Below the pieces are notes generated by a model, which was not told where the DNA came from, did no database searches, and was given only the letters and a program-made list of their open reading frames with translations. This document shows positions 25,137 through 33,189 of a stretch of 39,802 nucleotides of DNA, piece by piece. This stretch comes from Bryobacterales bacterium (GTDB lineage: Bacteria > Acidobacteriota > Terriglobia > Bryobacterales > Bryobacteraceae), in the NCBI GenBank assembly GCA_026954325.1, contig JAIXKK010000099.1, positions 1 to 39,802 on the forward strand. Direction: 5' to 3'. Positions within the stretch are counted from its first letter, which is position 1; the number at the start of each line of letters is the position of its first letter. A program made the translations under genes and the position numbers.

Positions 25137-26155
25137 TCATCGCCTCCGAACAGGAACTCGACGAACTCCTCTCCCGGCCCACGAAGGCCGATTGCGACCT
25201 GATGGCCAGCCTCGACGGCCCGCTCATCATCCTGGGAGCCGGCGGAAAGATGGGGCCGACCCTCGCCCGCCGCGCGGCCCGCGCCGCCGAGGAAGCGGGA
25301 GCATCCTCACACGTCATTGCCGTTTCCCGTTACTCCACGAATGATGTCCGCGAAAGCCTGGAAAAATGGGGCGTGCGCACCGTCAGCGCGGATCTGCTCG
25401 ACCGCGAGCAACTCGCCACGCTTCCCGATTCTTCCCACGTCATTTACATGGCCGCCCGCAAGTTCGGCTCCACCGGCTCGGAATACCTCACCTGGGGCAT
25501 GAACGCCTGGCTTCCCGGCATCGTCGCCGAGCGCTACCGCAATGCCCGCATCGTCGGCATGTCCAGCGGCAATGTCTATCCCTTCGTCCCGGTCGCTTCC
25601 GGCGGCGCCACCGAGTCCACGCCGCTCGTCCCCGTGGGCGAATACGGCCAGTCCGCCCTCGCCCGCGAGCGCATCTTCCACTTTTTCTCGCTCCGCTACG
25701 GCACTCCGGTGGCCATCGTCCGCCTCAACTATGCCGTCGAGTTGCGCTATGGAGTTCTGCTCGACATCGGCGCCGCCGTCTTCGAACGCCGGCCCATCGA
25801 CCTCGGCATGGGCAGCGTCAATGTCATCTGGCAGGGCGATGCCAACTCCGTCATCCTCCGCAGCCTCGATCTCGCTTCTTCTCCGCCGGCCGCCCTCAAT
25901 CTCACCGGGCCTGAAACATTATCGGTCCGCTATGTTGCGGAACAATTCGGCCGTCATTTCGGTATCGATCCTCAATTCACCGGCCGGGAAAGCGACACCG
26001 CGCTGCTCAACAATGCCTCCCGCTGCCATCGCCTCTTCGGCTACCCCTCCATCACTCCCGACGAGTTGATCGAGTGCACCGCCCAGTGGATCGGCATGGG
26101 CGGAGCCACCCACGGCAAACCCACCAAGTTCGCCGTCCGCGACGGCCGCTTCTGA
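25133..26155 (+). CDS. NAD-dependent epimerase/dehydratase-like protein
   Basis: A 340-residue short-chain dehydrogenase-type protein. The nucleotide-binding motif is LGAGGKMGPTLAR near residues 38-50. The rest follows the extended-SDR layout: an IVGMSSGNVYPFVP strand carrying the active-site Ser, and the EYGQSALARERIF helix where YxxxK would normally lie. That helix reads Y-G-Q-S-A, so the catalytic lysine is not in its usual place. It may therefore bind NAD(P) without normal epimerase chemistry, or bind a sugar nucleotide. It is coupled (ATGA) to the adenosine-specific kinase gene and converges with the esterase gene across three bases. Confidence 0.82.
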   Translation: MIIASEQELDELLSRPTKADCDLMASLDGPLIILGAGGKMGPTLARRAARAAEEAGASSHVIAVSRYSTNDVRESLEKWGVRTVSADLLDREQLATLPDSSHVIYMAARKFGSTGSEYLTWGMNAWLPGIVAERYRNARIVGMSSGNVYPFVPVASGGATESTPLVPVGEYGQSALARERIFHFFSLRYGTPVAIVRLNYAVELRYGVLLDIGAAVFERRPIDLGMGSVNVIWQGDANSVILRSLDLASSPPAALNLTGPETLSVRYVAEQFGRHFGIDPQFTGRESDTALLNNASRCHRLFGYPSITPDELIECTAQWIGMGGATHGKPTKFAVRDGRF

Positions 26156-26158
26156 CCG

Positions 26159-27286
26159 CTACTTTTTCCCCGCCACCGGATACCCCTTCCAGACATACTC
26201 CAGGGCTTCCGGCAGCGTCTGTTGTTTCACCGCCCGGTCTGTATGACCCGCGTTGGTGGCGAAGACAAACTGGTAGTGATAGCCCCTGGCAGCCAGCACC
26301 TTCGCCATGTTCTCGTTCGCCAGCACCCAGTCGTGGTAGTTGTCGCGGGTAATCAGGTTGTCCCGGTCTCCCACCTCCATCCAGATGCGGACCGGTTTGC
26401 GCGGGTTGTTCGGAATGAGGTGTTCATGGAACTCCCAGGCGCCGTGCGGCGTCTCCGCGTTCACCGGCCATTGCTGGTTCACATACGTTCCCGAATACGT
26501 CAGCACGCGGTGGTACAACTCCGGGTGATACCACGCCATGATCAATGCGCATGAACCGCCGGAACTGCCGCCCATCGCCGCCCGCCCGTTGGGATCCTTC
26601 GTCAGCCTCACCTTGTATTGCTTTTCCACCAGCGGCAGCACTTCGTGCTCGACGAACTCCGCATACTTGCCGGACATCGTGTCGTATTCGAGGCCGCGCT
26701 CGCTTCCCTGCGCGTCTCCCCCGCCGTTCCCGATCGAAATGGCAATCATCGCCGGTACCCGTCGCCGCGCGATCAGGTTGTCCAACGCCGTGAACAGTAG
26801 TTTGTCCGGACCATCCGCACCGACAATAAACGGCGCTTCCGTCCCCGGAATATATTGCTTCGGTACGTAGACGGTCACCTTTCGCGTATAGGGCGCCGGA
26901 TGGCTCGAGACGATCACCTTCTCCGGATCCGCCGGGTCCGCCCGTGGATAGGTGTCCGCCTCGCGCGCAATTCCCGGATAATACCTGCTCTCCGCCGATT
27001 CCATCGTGAATGTGTACACGTCCCCCCGCTGGACGCCTTCGCGCTCTGTCATCTCCGGGGCCGGGTTGTGCGTCGGCCCGAGGATGAAGTTCCCGTCTTT
27101 CACCGGAGCATTGGCCCCATCCGGCAGTTCTTTCGCCTGCACATAACCCGGCGTGCGCGGGTCGCGCGTGGGATGCTTCGGCCGCGCCGGGCGATTGGTT
27201 GCCGCGGTCTGGGCCAGGATCACTCCAGAACCGGTCATGATGCCCAGAACCACGACCGTCAGGTGGCGGAACAGAAAACGCTTCAT
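26159..27286 (-). CDS. Secreted esterase (enterochelin-esterase/esterase D-like)
   Basis: A 375-residue exported alpha/beta-hydrolase. Signal peptide about 1-26 (VVVLGIMTGSGVILAQ). An N-terminal immunoglobulin-like part is hinted at by RGDVYTFTMESAESRYYPG. The hydrolase domain carries GGSSGG, with nucleophile S242, then the acid in MEVGDRDNL and the histidine in ATNAGHTDRA. The layout is that of the putative-esterase family, which includes feruloyl, acetyl-xylan and siderophore esterases. The substrate is uncertain. ATG at 27286. Upstream lies the decayed oxidoreductase region. Confidence 0.88.
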   Translation of the reverse strand: MKRFLFRHLTVVVLGIMTGSGVILAQTAATNRPARPKHPTRDPRTPGYVQAKELPDGANAPVKDGNFILGPTHNPAPEMTEREGVQRGDVYTFTMESAESRYYPGIAREADTYPRADPADPEKVIVSSHPAPYTRKVTVYVPKQYIPGTEAPFIVGADGPDKLLFTALDNLIARRRVPAMIAISIGNGGGDAQGSERGLEYDTMSGKYAEFVEHEVLPLVEKQYKVRLTKDPNGRAAMGGSSGGSCALIMAWYHPELYHRVLTYSGTYVNQQWPVNAETPHGAWEFHEHLIPNNPRKPVRIWMEVGDRDNLITRDNYHDWVLANENMAKVLAARGYHYQFVFATNAGHTDRAVKQQTLPEALEYVWKGYPVAGKK

Positions 27287-27428
27287 TGACCACCGATCTT
27301 ATCTCAAGTAATGGTGCGGGGCGGATTGAACTCCGGCGCCCCCGCATGCCTCCCGCCAGTGGCGTAGCGGCGCCGCCCGAACAATCGTTACAGATTGCCA
27401 CGAAAATTCCGCGACTCCACGCGCCTTC

Positions 27429-27760
27429 GTGGTTCTCTCCGCTGCCTTCCTAAGCGGACCTCTCCGGGAACTTCTCGACAACCCTGTGCGCCGCCGCGCC
27501 GTAGCCCTTGGCGCGTCCAATCCGGTAACTGTCCAATCAGTTCTTTCGCCTCGTGTCACCGGGCATCGGAAAGATGCCGGCTCCCCACTTGCAGGATGCG
27601 GTCCGCGCCGCCCCCGCAAGCCGCCGCGCCGCGCCGATGCTATACACCATCGTCTTTTCGAAGTACACGTCCTTGTCCGTCCGCATCGCATCGGCGGCCA
27701 TCGGCGCGTGACCGCGCCAAGCACGCGTGCCTGGTCCGCCGCGGTGGCATTTGCACACAC
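27429..27760 (-). pseudogene. Decayed Gfo/Idh/MocA-family oxidoreductase fragment
   Basis: Fills most of the 516-base gap between the esterase and FtsB-like genes. One frame reads GHAPMAADAMRTDKDVYFEK, then TMVYSIGAARRLAGAAR, which is the conserved 'HAPM..DA...KDVY.EKPM..S..EA' block of Gfo/Idh/MocA enzymes. The match then jumps to another frame at about 27600 (RILQVGSRHLSDAR, an internal stop, HEAKELIGQ), which is the next block of the same family. The Rossmann N-terminus and C-terminal domain are missing. At least one frameshift, one stop and truncation at both ends show that it is dead. The exact limits are approximate. Confidence 0.7.
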
Positions 27761-27802
27761 CACTCCCGCCTCGTCATGCTCGCCGGGAACACTCCTCGAT
27801 CG

Positions 27803-28114
27803 CTATGGTTTGGAATCGTCCGCCGGAGCCGGCTTGTTCGGAATAATGAATGTCGTCTCGCCCGGACGCAACATCTTCAGCCGCTTGCGAATTTCCAACT
27901 CCTGTTCGGCCGGTGACTCTTTCAGCCGCTGGATGCGCGCCGCGCGCTGCTCCACATCCCGCTCCAGTTCCGCGTTGCGTTGTTGCATCCGCCGGATTTC
28001 CTGCCACTTCTCCTGCAACGCGGGCAAACCTTGTGGGCCACGAAGGGCCATGTACACGTAGACGCCGCACACCGTCAGTACGCTCAGGAATCCGGCTTTT
28101 TGAAGGGCTGACAT
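27803..28114 (-). CDS. FtsB/DivIC-family septum formation initiator
   Basis: A 103-residue bitopic membrane protein: one N-terminal helix (about 7-24), a short linker with 'RGPQGLPAL', a coiled coil (about 33-70, rich in E, R, Q), and a 'RLKMLRPGETTFIIP' end. The layout and the GPQGL and RPGE motifs are those of the FtsB/DivIC family, which links FtsQ and FtsL in the division septum. ATG at 28114. It is divergent from cutA, and the AT-rich 67 bases between them (for example TTATAAACATTAGATAAGG read on the minus strand) probably hold both promoters. Confidence 0.85.
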   Translation of the reverse strand: MSALQKAGFLSVLTVCGVYVYMALRGPQGLPALQEKWQEIRRMQQRNAELERDVEQRAARIQRLKESPAEQELEIRKRLKMLRPGETTFIIPNKPAPADDSKP

Positions 28115-28181
28115 CAGGTTTCCAAATACCCTTATCTAATGTTTATAACTCTTTTGCGCCTCTTTGGCTACACTGAAATGC
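28115..28181. promoter_or_regulatory. Divergent promoter region between ftsB-like gene and cutA
   Basis: This 67-base stretch is clearly more AT-rich than its surroundings (TTATCTAATGTTTATAACTC around 28131-28150). It contains TATAAC- and TAGATA-like -10 candidates on the two strands. No firm -35 box could be assigned. Confidence 0.4.
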
Positions 28182-28505
28182 ATGTCCGCGAAACTTGTGG
28201 TCCTGTGCGCCTCCGGTTCCGGAGAGGAAGCGCGCCGCATAGCCCGCGCCGTCGTCGGCAAACAACTCGCCGCCTGCGTCAACATCCTCCCCGGAGCCAC
28301 CAGCGTCTATCGCTGGGAAGGCGTCGTCGAAGAGGCTTCCGAATGGCTCCTCTTCATGAAGACCACCGCCGCCGCCTACCCCCAACTCGAGCGGGAAATC
28401 CGCGCCCTCCATTCCTACTCCGTACCCGAGATCATCGCCCTCCCCATCGAACGCGGTTTGCAATCTTACCTTTCCTGGATGGACGCCGAAACTTTCGCGG
28501 AATAA
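28182..28505 (+). CDS. cutA: CutA1 divalent-cation tolerance protein
   Basis: A 107-residue trimeric ferredoxin-like protein. Conserved blocks: VVGKQLAACVNILPGATSVY near 27-46, the following RWEGVVEEASEWLLFMKT strands, and HSYSVPEIIALPIERG. CutA1 was linked to copper tolerance in E. coli; a direct metal-export role is not proven. ATG at 28182 is preferred to a TTG six codons upstream. It stands alone, followed by a 357-base region without a recognisable gene. Confidence 0.93.
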   Translation: MSAKLVVLCASGSGEEARRIARAVVGKQLAACVNILPGATSVYRWEGVVEEASEWLLFMKTTAAAYPQLEREIRALHSYSVPEIIALPIERGLQSYLSWMDAETFAE

Positions 28506-28862
28506 GAGACTCGATTCTCTCTATTGGCCTCGCCATATTGATCTGTTTTCGATTGCACCAATACGGAGGCGCGGCAATGCCGGCAGGCTTGTTCAGTCCT
28601 CCATCCCCGATGAGCACGCCGCCAGGGGAACTCGCCGCGCTTCGTCAACGGCGACCCGGCGGCTGGCGAGCCCGGCTTCACCGTCCACATCGTTGGCGCT
28701 CCCGTCAATCCCAAGGGCGCGGGCCGAGGCGCCGAGAGTGCACGGCGTCAGCTATACGAAGGATCAGACTTCGCGCCAGGGCCGGACCATCACTTGTTGA
28801 CCCGCCCGAGGCGCGCGCGCTTGCATCTCACTCACCGGCCGTGATGTGATATCCCGAGCAGC
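28506..28862. other. Gap between cutA and the MFS gene, possible coding debris
   Basis: No intact gene was found. A plus-strand frame from about 28628 reads GNSPRFVNGDPAAGEPGFTV, then HIVGAPVNPKGAGRGAESA, to a stop near 28842, but it has no start codon and begins after a stop. It looks like eroded coding sequence that I cannot assign to a family. The MFS promoter should be in the last part. Confidence 0.35.
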
Positions 28863-30188
28863 ATGGCAATACCAACGTCGGGCAAACAAGCGAAGGATTC
28901 GGCGTCCACCGCCCTCATCAAGCCTTCCCGCGCGCGCTACTGGGTCATCTTCTTCGCGGTGACGTTGTCGATCCTCGCCTATATTGACCGCGTCTGCATC
29001 TCGCAGGCAGCGCCGCTCATATCCAGGGATCTCGGCTTCGACAAGACCGAAATGGGCCTTGTCTTCGCCGCCTTCGCTCTCGCCTACGCCCTCTTCGAGG
29101 TCCCCGGCGGCTGGATGGGAGACTGGATGGGTCCGCGCAAGGTCCTCATGCGCATCGTCATCTGGTGGTCAATCTTCACCGCCGCCACCGGAGCCATGTG
29201 GAATCTCAGTTCCATGGTGGTCACCCGCTTCCTGTTCGGCGCGGGCGAAGCCGGCTGCTTCCCGAACCTTACCAAAGCCTTCAGCATCTGGCTGCCCCTT
29301 TCCGAGCGCGTCGCCGCTCAAGGCATCATGTGGACCTTCGCCCGCTGGGGCGGCGCGTTCACTCCCCCCCTCGTTATCTTCGCTCTCGGCATGATGAGCT
29401 GGCACTGGGCGTTCGTTGTCTTCGGAGCCCTCGGCGTCGTCTGGGCCGTCGCGTTCTACCTCTGGTTCCGGGACCATCCCAAAGACCACCCCAGCGTCAA
29501 CGCCGGCGAACTCGACCTGCTCAAGCACGTCTCGGAAAACGCCGGCAGCCACGGCAATGTCCCCTGGGCGCTTCTGCTCAAATCCCGCAGCGTCTGGCTC
29601 CTTTGGGTGCAGTACTTCCTGCTCTCCTTCCCCTGGTACTTTTACATCACCTGGCTGCCCACTTACTTGCAGGAAGGCCGCCACCTTCCGGCCGGCGAAA
29701 GCGCCAATTTCGCCATCCTCCCCCTCCTGTTCGGCGGCATGGGCTCCCTGTTCTGCGGCTTCATCTCTCCCCGCATCACGCACATCACCGGCAGCGTCAA
29801 ACGCACTCGCCGCATCCTTGGCTCGCTCGGCTTCCTCGGCGCGGGCGTGATGCTCATCCTCTCCATCCAACTCCACGACCCGCTCTACGCCATGATCTGC
29901 ATGGGCCTCGCCAGCTTCTGCAACGACCTCGTCATGCCCGGAGCCTGGGCCGCCTGCATGGATATCGGCGGCAGCTACGCCGGAACCCTCGCCGGCTCCA
30001 TGAACATGATGGGCAACCTCGCCGGCTTCGTCGCCCCCCTCACCGGCGGTCTCCTCCTAGACATGACCAAAAAACAAACAGGCGCCTCCGATTGGAACCT
30101 GTTCCTCTACATGATGGCCGGAGTCTACCTCCTCGGCACCATCGTCTGGCCCTTCATCGACCCCGTAAGACCGCTGGAAGAGCATTAA
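28863..30188 (+). CDS. MFS transporter, anion:cation symporter (hexuronate/glucarate-like) family
   Basis: A 441-residue transporter with twelve predicted membrane helices. The first helix region RYWVIFFAVTLSILAYIDR, the GDWMGPRKVL loop (residues about 82-91), and the FGAGEAGCFPNLTKAFSIWL segment are typical of the ACS (anion:cation symporter) family. That family takes up hexuronates, glucarate, tartrate and similar organic acids. The exact substrate cannot be told. No catabolic genes lie alongside, although a Gfo/Idh relic sits 1.1 kb upstream. It converges with the folP cluster across 51 bases. Confidence 0.9.
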   Translation: MAIPTSGKQAKDSASTALIKPSRARYWVIFFAVTLSILAYIDRVCISQAAPLISRDLGFDKTEMGLVFAAFALAYALFEVPGGWMGDWMGPRKVLMRIVIWWSIFTAATGAMWNLSSMVVTRFLFGAGEAGCFPNLTKAFSIWLPLSERVAAQGIMWTFARWGGAFTPPLVIFALGMMSWHWAFVVFGALGVVWAVAFYLWFRDHPKDHPSVNAGELDLLKHVSENAGSHGNVPWALLLKSRSVWLLWVQYFLLSFPWYFYITWLPTYLQEGRHLPAGESANFAILPLLFGGMGSLFCGFISPRITHITGSVKRTRRILGSLGFLGAGVMLILSIQLHDPLYAMICMGLASFCNDLVMPGAWAACMDIGGSYAGTLAGSMNMMGNLAGFVAPLTGGLLLDMTKKQTGASDWNLFLYMMAGVYLLGTIVWPFIDPVRPLEEH

Positions 30189-30239
30189 GCAAGACTCAAA
30201 ATCTCTGCCCCCTCGGCGGCTCCGCGAGAGCCCTCGCCC

Positions 30240-31043
30240 TCACCCCAGCGTGATGAGAAAATCCCGCGGGATTTCCCCCGTGGGCGATGCCGCCGCCGCC
30301 CGCTCCAGCACCTCCTCGCTTGTCACAAACCGCGCCGCCGCCAGAATCCCCGCCGGCTCCGGTGAAGCCAGAATCGTCACCACGCCGTGTCCGTCCCCGG
30401 CCCTGATCCGCTGCATGATCGCCGCCTCCAGCGGCGCCCGCACAAACTCAGCGAGCATCGCATTCGTTTCCGGAGTGCCCACCAGCACCAGGTTCCCCTC
30501 CGGCACGCCCGATTCCGCGAACGCGCTTGCCGGTTGCAATCGCAACGCCGATCCTTTCCCCTCAAACAGCACCGCCAGTTGCACCGCCGCGTACGCCTCC
30601 GCGATCAGCATCCCCTCCTCCGGCAGTTCCCCATGAATCAACAAATTCGTCCCCCCCGAGCGCCAGTACGGAGCCCAGAACTGCTCCAAAGCTCCGGGCT
30701 CGGCCTCGGCAAGCTGCCGCGGATCGGCCTCGTAAAAGAACGCGCGGAATTCGCCTTTCGGAAGCGCCACCCGCAGCGGCTCTCGCCGCCCTTCCCCGCG
30801 AAAATACGCCTTCAGTTTTTCCCGCGCCTCCTCCGTTACCCGGCTCACCACGGGGTTCTCCGCTATGTCGTAACCCGGCTCCAGCCCCAACACCGCCACG
30901 CCGATGTCATGCTCCCGCAAGTCCGATAAACCGCCCGCCTGCGTCTGGTGACAGATATATTCCAGTACCTCGCAGTGCTCCTGCAATCCGCGAAACGGCG
31001 TGCTCCGCGCAATCCGCCGCAGCAACTCCTCCGGACCGTCCAT
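30240..31043 (-). CDS. Protein with predicted winged-helix N-terminus, function unknown
   Basis: A 267-residue soluble protein whose stop lies 51 bases from the MFS gene. The N-terminal 110 residues (FRGLQEHCEVLEYICHQTQA, then DIGVAVLGLEPGYDIAENPV, RVTEEAREKLKAYFRGEGRR, and LRVALPKGEFRAFF) follow a module that in Acidobacteriota commonly precedes TolB or TPR domains in predicted regulators. There it looks like a winged helix for DNA binding. The C-terminal half reads like a phosphate/sugar-sensing or periplasmic-binding fold (NLVLVGTPETNAMLAEFVRA) and is not identified. ATG at 31043 overlaps the folP stop, so it is probably co-translated. Regulatory role inferred only. Confidence 0.7.
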   Translation of the reverse strand: MDGPEELLRRIARSTPFRGLQEHCEVLEYICHQTQAGGLSDLREHDIGVAVLGLEPGYDIAENPVVSRVTEEAREKLKAYFRGEGRREPLRVALPKGEFRAFFYEADPRQLAEAEPGALEQFWAPYWRSGGTNLLIHGELPEEGMLIAEAYAAVQLAVLFEGKGSALRLQPASAFAESGVPEGNLVLVGTPETNAMLAEFVRAPLEAAIMQRIRAGDGHGVVTILASPEPAGILAAARFVTSEEVLERAAAASPTGEIPRDFLITLG

Positions 31044-31888
31044 TAACCCTCTCCCCGCGCGATCACATCGGCGATCCTCGCCGCGGCTTTCATCTCCTTC
31101 ACATCGTGCACCCGCACCAGATGCGCTCCCCCCAGAATCGCCGCCGTCACCGCCGCCGCCGTCGCGAACATCGTCTCCGTCTCCGTCGCCTGCTGCAAAA
31201 AACCCTTTCGCGACGGCCCCACCATCAGAGGCATCTCGAGCTTCACAATTTGCCCCAGCCGCGCCAGAATCTGCGTGTTCTCTTCCTTCCGCTTCCCGAA
31301 CCCCAACCCCGGATCCACCACGATCCGAGCCTTTTCGACACCCGAGCGCATCGCCCGGTGCACGCACGCCGCCAGGTCCGCCGCCACCGTCCCCACCGGA
31401 TCCTTCAACGGCGGCAGCTTCGCCCACGTCTCCGGCGTCCCCCGCATGTGATTCAGAATCAGCCCCGCGTCATGCTGCGCCGCCACCTTGCCGGTCAGCG
31501 GATCAAACGTCAGCGCCGACGGGTCATTGATGATCTCCGCGCCCAGCCCCAGCGCCTTCTCCGCCACTCCCGATTTGTACGTGTCCACCGAAATCGGTAT
31601 TGCCATCTTCCCCCGCAGCCGCTTCAACACCGGAATCAGCCGCCGCAACTCCTCTTCCTCCGAAATCCGGTGCGAGCCCGGCTTCGTCGACTCCGCCCCG
31701 ATATCCAGGATGTCCGCCCCCATCTCCTCCAACTCGAGAGCCCGTGCGTATGCCCGGTCCGGTTCGTAATACTTCCCGCCATCGGAGAAGGAGTCCGGCG
31801 TCACGTTCAGCACCGCCACGATCTGCGTGTGCTCGCCAAGCGGAATCTCCCGCTCGCGCAGTTTCCATGTCAATCGTTTTCTTGGCAT
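31043..31888 (-). CDS. folP: Dihydropteroate synthase
   Basis: A 281-residue TIM-barrel enzyme that joins p-aminobenzoate to dihydropterin pyrophosphate in folate synthesis. Family motifs: VLNVTPDSFSDGG (about 25-37), DIGAESTKPG (about 62-71), the DPSALTFDP region, DPGLGFGKRKEEN and the GPSRKGF loop that binds the pterin. All are intact. It is the target of sulfonamides, and the sequence gives no sign of a resistance insertion. Lying behind efflux-type permeases is suggestive but could be chance. ATG at 31888 follows the MacB-like gene by 21 bases. Confidence 0.96.
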   Translation of the reverse strand: MPRKRLTWKLREREIPLGEHTQIVAVLNVTPDSFSDGGKYYEPDRAYARALELEEMGADILDIGAESTKPGSHRISEEEELRRLIPVLKRLRGKMAIPISVDTYKSGVAEKALGLGAEIINDPSALTFDPLTGKVAAQHDAGLILNHMRGTPETWAKLPPLKDPVGTVAADLAACVHRAMRSGVEKARIVVDPGLGFGKRKEENTQILARLGQIVKLEMPLMVGPSRKGFLQQATETETMFATAAAVTAAILGGAHLVRVHDVKEMKAAARIADVIARGEG

Positions 31889-31909
31889 TCTGTACTTTGA
31901 AAAAAAGGC

Positions 31910-33187
31910 CTATTCGTATCTTAGACACACAATCGGGTCCAGATTCGCCGCCCGGTTCGCCGGATAGTATCCGAAGAACAACCCCACCCCCACTGAAATC
32001 GTCACCCCCAGCCCCACCCACAGCCAGCTCACCGTCGCCGGCACCGACGGCAGCAGCATCCGCACCAGCATCGCCACGCCCATCCCCATCGCAATCCCGA
32101 TCGCCCCGCCGGCGGCGCACAGCGTGATCGCCTCCATCAGAAACTGCGCCCTGATGTCGCTCCGCCGCGCCCCAATCGCCTTCCGCACCCCGATCTCCGT
32201 CGTCCGCTCGGTCACCGAAATCAGCATGATGTTCATCACCCCGATCCCGCCCACCAACAGCCCCACGGAACTGATGATAAATGTCAGAATCACCAGCGCT
32301 CCCGTCAACTGGTTCCACATCGACGACAGAAAATCCGGCGACGTCAGTTCGAAATCATTCTCCGCCATGGGAGGCGTCTTCCGGATACGCCGCAGCGCCT
32401 GCACTACCTGATCCTGGGCGGTCACGATGTCCTCGTCCGCAGCCACGGTGAACGCCAGCACCAGTTCCTTCGCCTCCGGATACCGCTTGCGGAAGTCCCC
32501 CATCGGAATCAGCGCAAAGTCTTCCGGCCCCGGCCCCCCGAACATCCCCGCCTCTCTTCGCAATATCCCGATGACTTCGTACAACTTGCCATTCAGCCGT
32601 ACCTCCTTCCCTATCCCGCCCATCGGCCCGAACAGGGAATCCGCGATCGACGACCCCAACACCACCACCGCCCGCGCATGCACGTCATCGGCGCGCGAAA
32701 TGAACCTCCCCTGTCCGATCGTGAACATCGGAAACGCCTGCGCGTACTCCGGCTCCACGCCGCGCAGAATCAACTTCTCCACCCGGGCTCCTTCATACAT
32801 CACTTCATTCGTCCCGGACCCCGCCATCCCCGGAATCGCCATCCGCGTGCCAAACGCCGTTACGAAACTCACCGCCGGAGCATGCTCCGCCACCGTCCGC
32901 GCGTCCGAATACTCCAGGTATTTCCGCTGCCGCACCTTCTCCGGCAACCGGTCGAAGGCCACCGTCCCCGGAGGAAATCGCGTGATGAAATACGTCCGCG
33001 ACCCGAGCGACTCCACCTTCTCCTGCACGTACCGGTTCAACCCCTGAATGATCGACGCCACCGAAATCACCGACGTCACCCCGATCACGATGCCGAGAAT
33101 CGTCAGCCCAGACCGCACCTTGTGCGCGCGCAGCGTGTCGAACGCCACCAGCATGTTCTCCCGCAACTCGGCGCGTGTCATATTCAT
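31910..33187 (-). CDS. MacB-like FtsX-family permease
   Basis: A 425-residue permease with the MacB/FtsX layout: an N-terminal membrane helix (about 20-42), a large periplasmic MacB-PCD domain (about 45-280), and three C-terminal helices (about 295-410). The conserved VGLLVGGIGVMNIMLISVTERTTEIGVRKAIGA-type block is present between about 302 and 335. MacB-type permeases work by moving their periplasmic domain, driven by a separate ATPase here, because no Walker motifs lie in the protein. ATG at 33187 (with another two codons later) is preferred to an upstream in-frame ATG inside the neighbour. Only two bases separate it from the preceding gene. Confidence 0.9.
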   Translation of the reverse strand: MNMTRAELRENMLVAFDTLRAHKVRSGLTILGIVIGVTSVISVASIIQGLNRYVQEKVESLGSRTYFITRFPPGTVAFDRLPEKVRQRKYLEYSDARTVAEHAPAVSFVTAFGTRMAIPGMAGSGTNEVMYEGARVEKLILRGVEPEYAQAFPMFTIGQGRFISRADDVHARAVVVLGSSIADSLFGPMGGIGKEVRLNGKLYEVIGILRREAGMFGGPGPEDFALIPMGDFRKRYPEAKELVLAFTVAADEDIVTAQDQVVQALRRIRKTPPMAENDFELTSPDFLSSMWNQLTGALVILTFIISSVGLLVGGIGVMNIMLISVTERTTEIGVRKAIGARRSDIRAQFLMEAITLCAAGGAIGIAMGMGVAMLVRMLLPSVPATVSWLWVGLGVTISVGVGLFFGYYPANRAANLDPIVCLRYE

Positions 33188-33189
33188 CG

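Noticed and set aside
27299..27763. A 154-residue minus-strand frame in the oxidoreductase relic.
   Set aside because: The frame crosses the relic in the wrong phase for the conserved first block; it is not a working gene.
30527..31900. A 457-residue plus-strand frame across folP.
   Set aside because: Antisense to the fully conserved folP and its neighbour; the product is proline- and arginine-rich.
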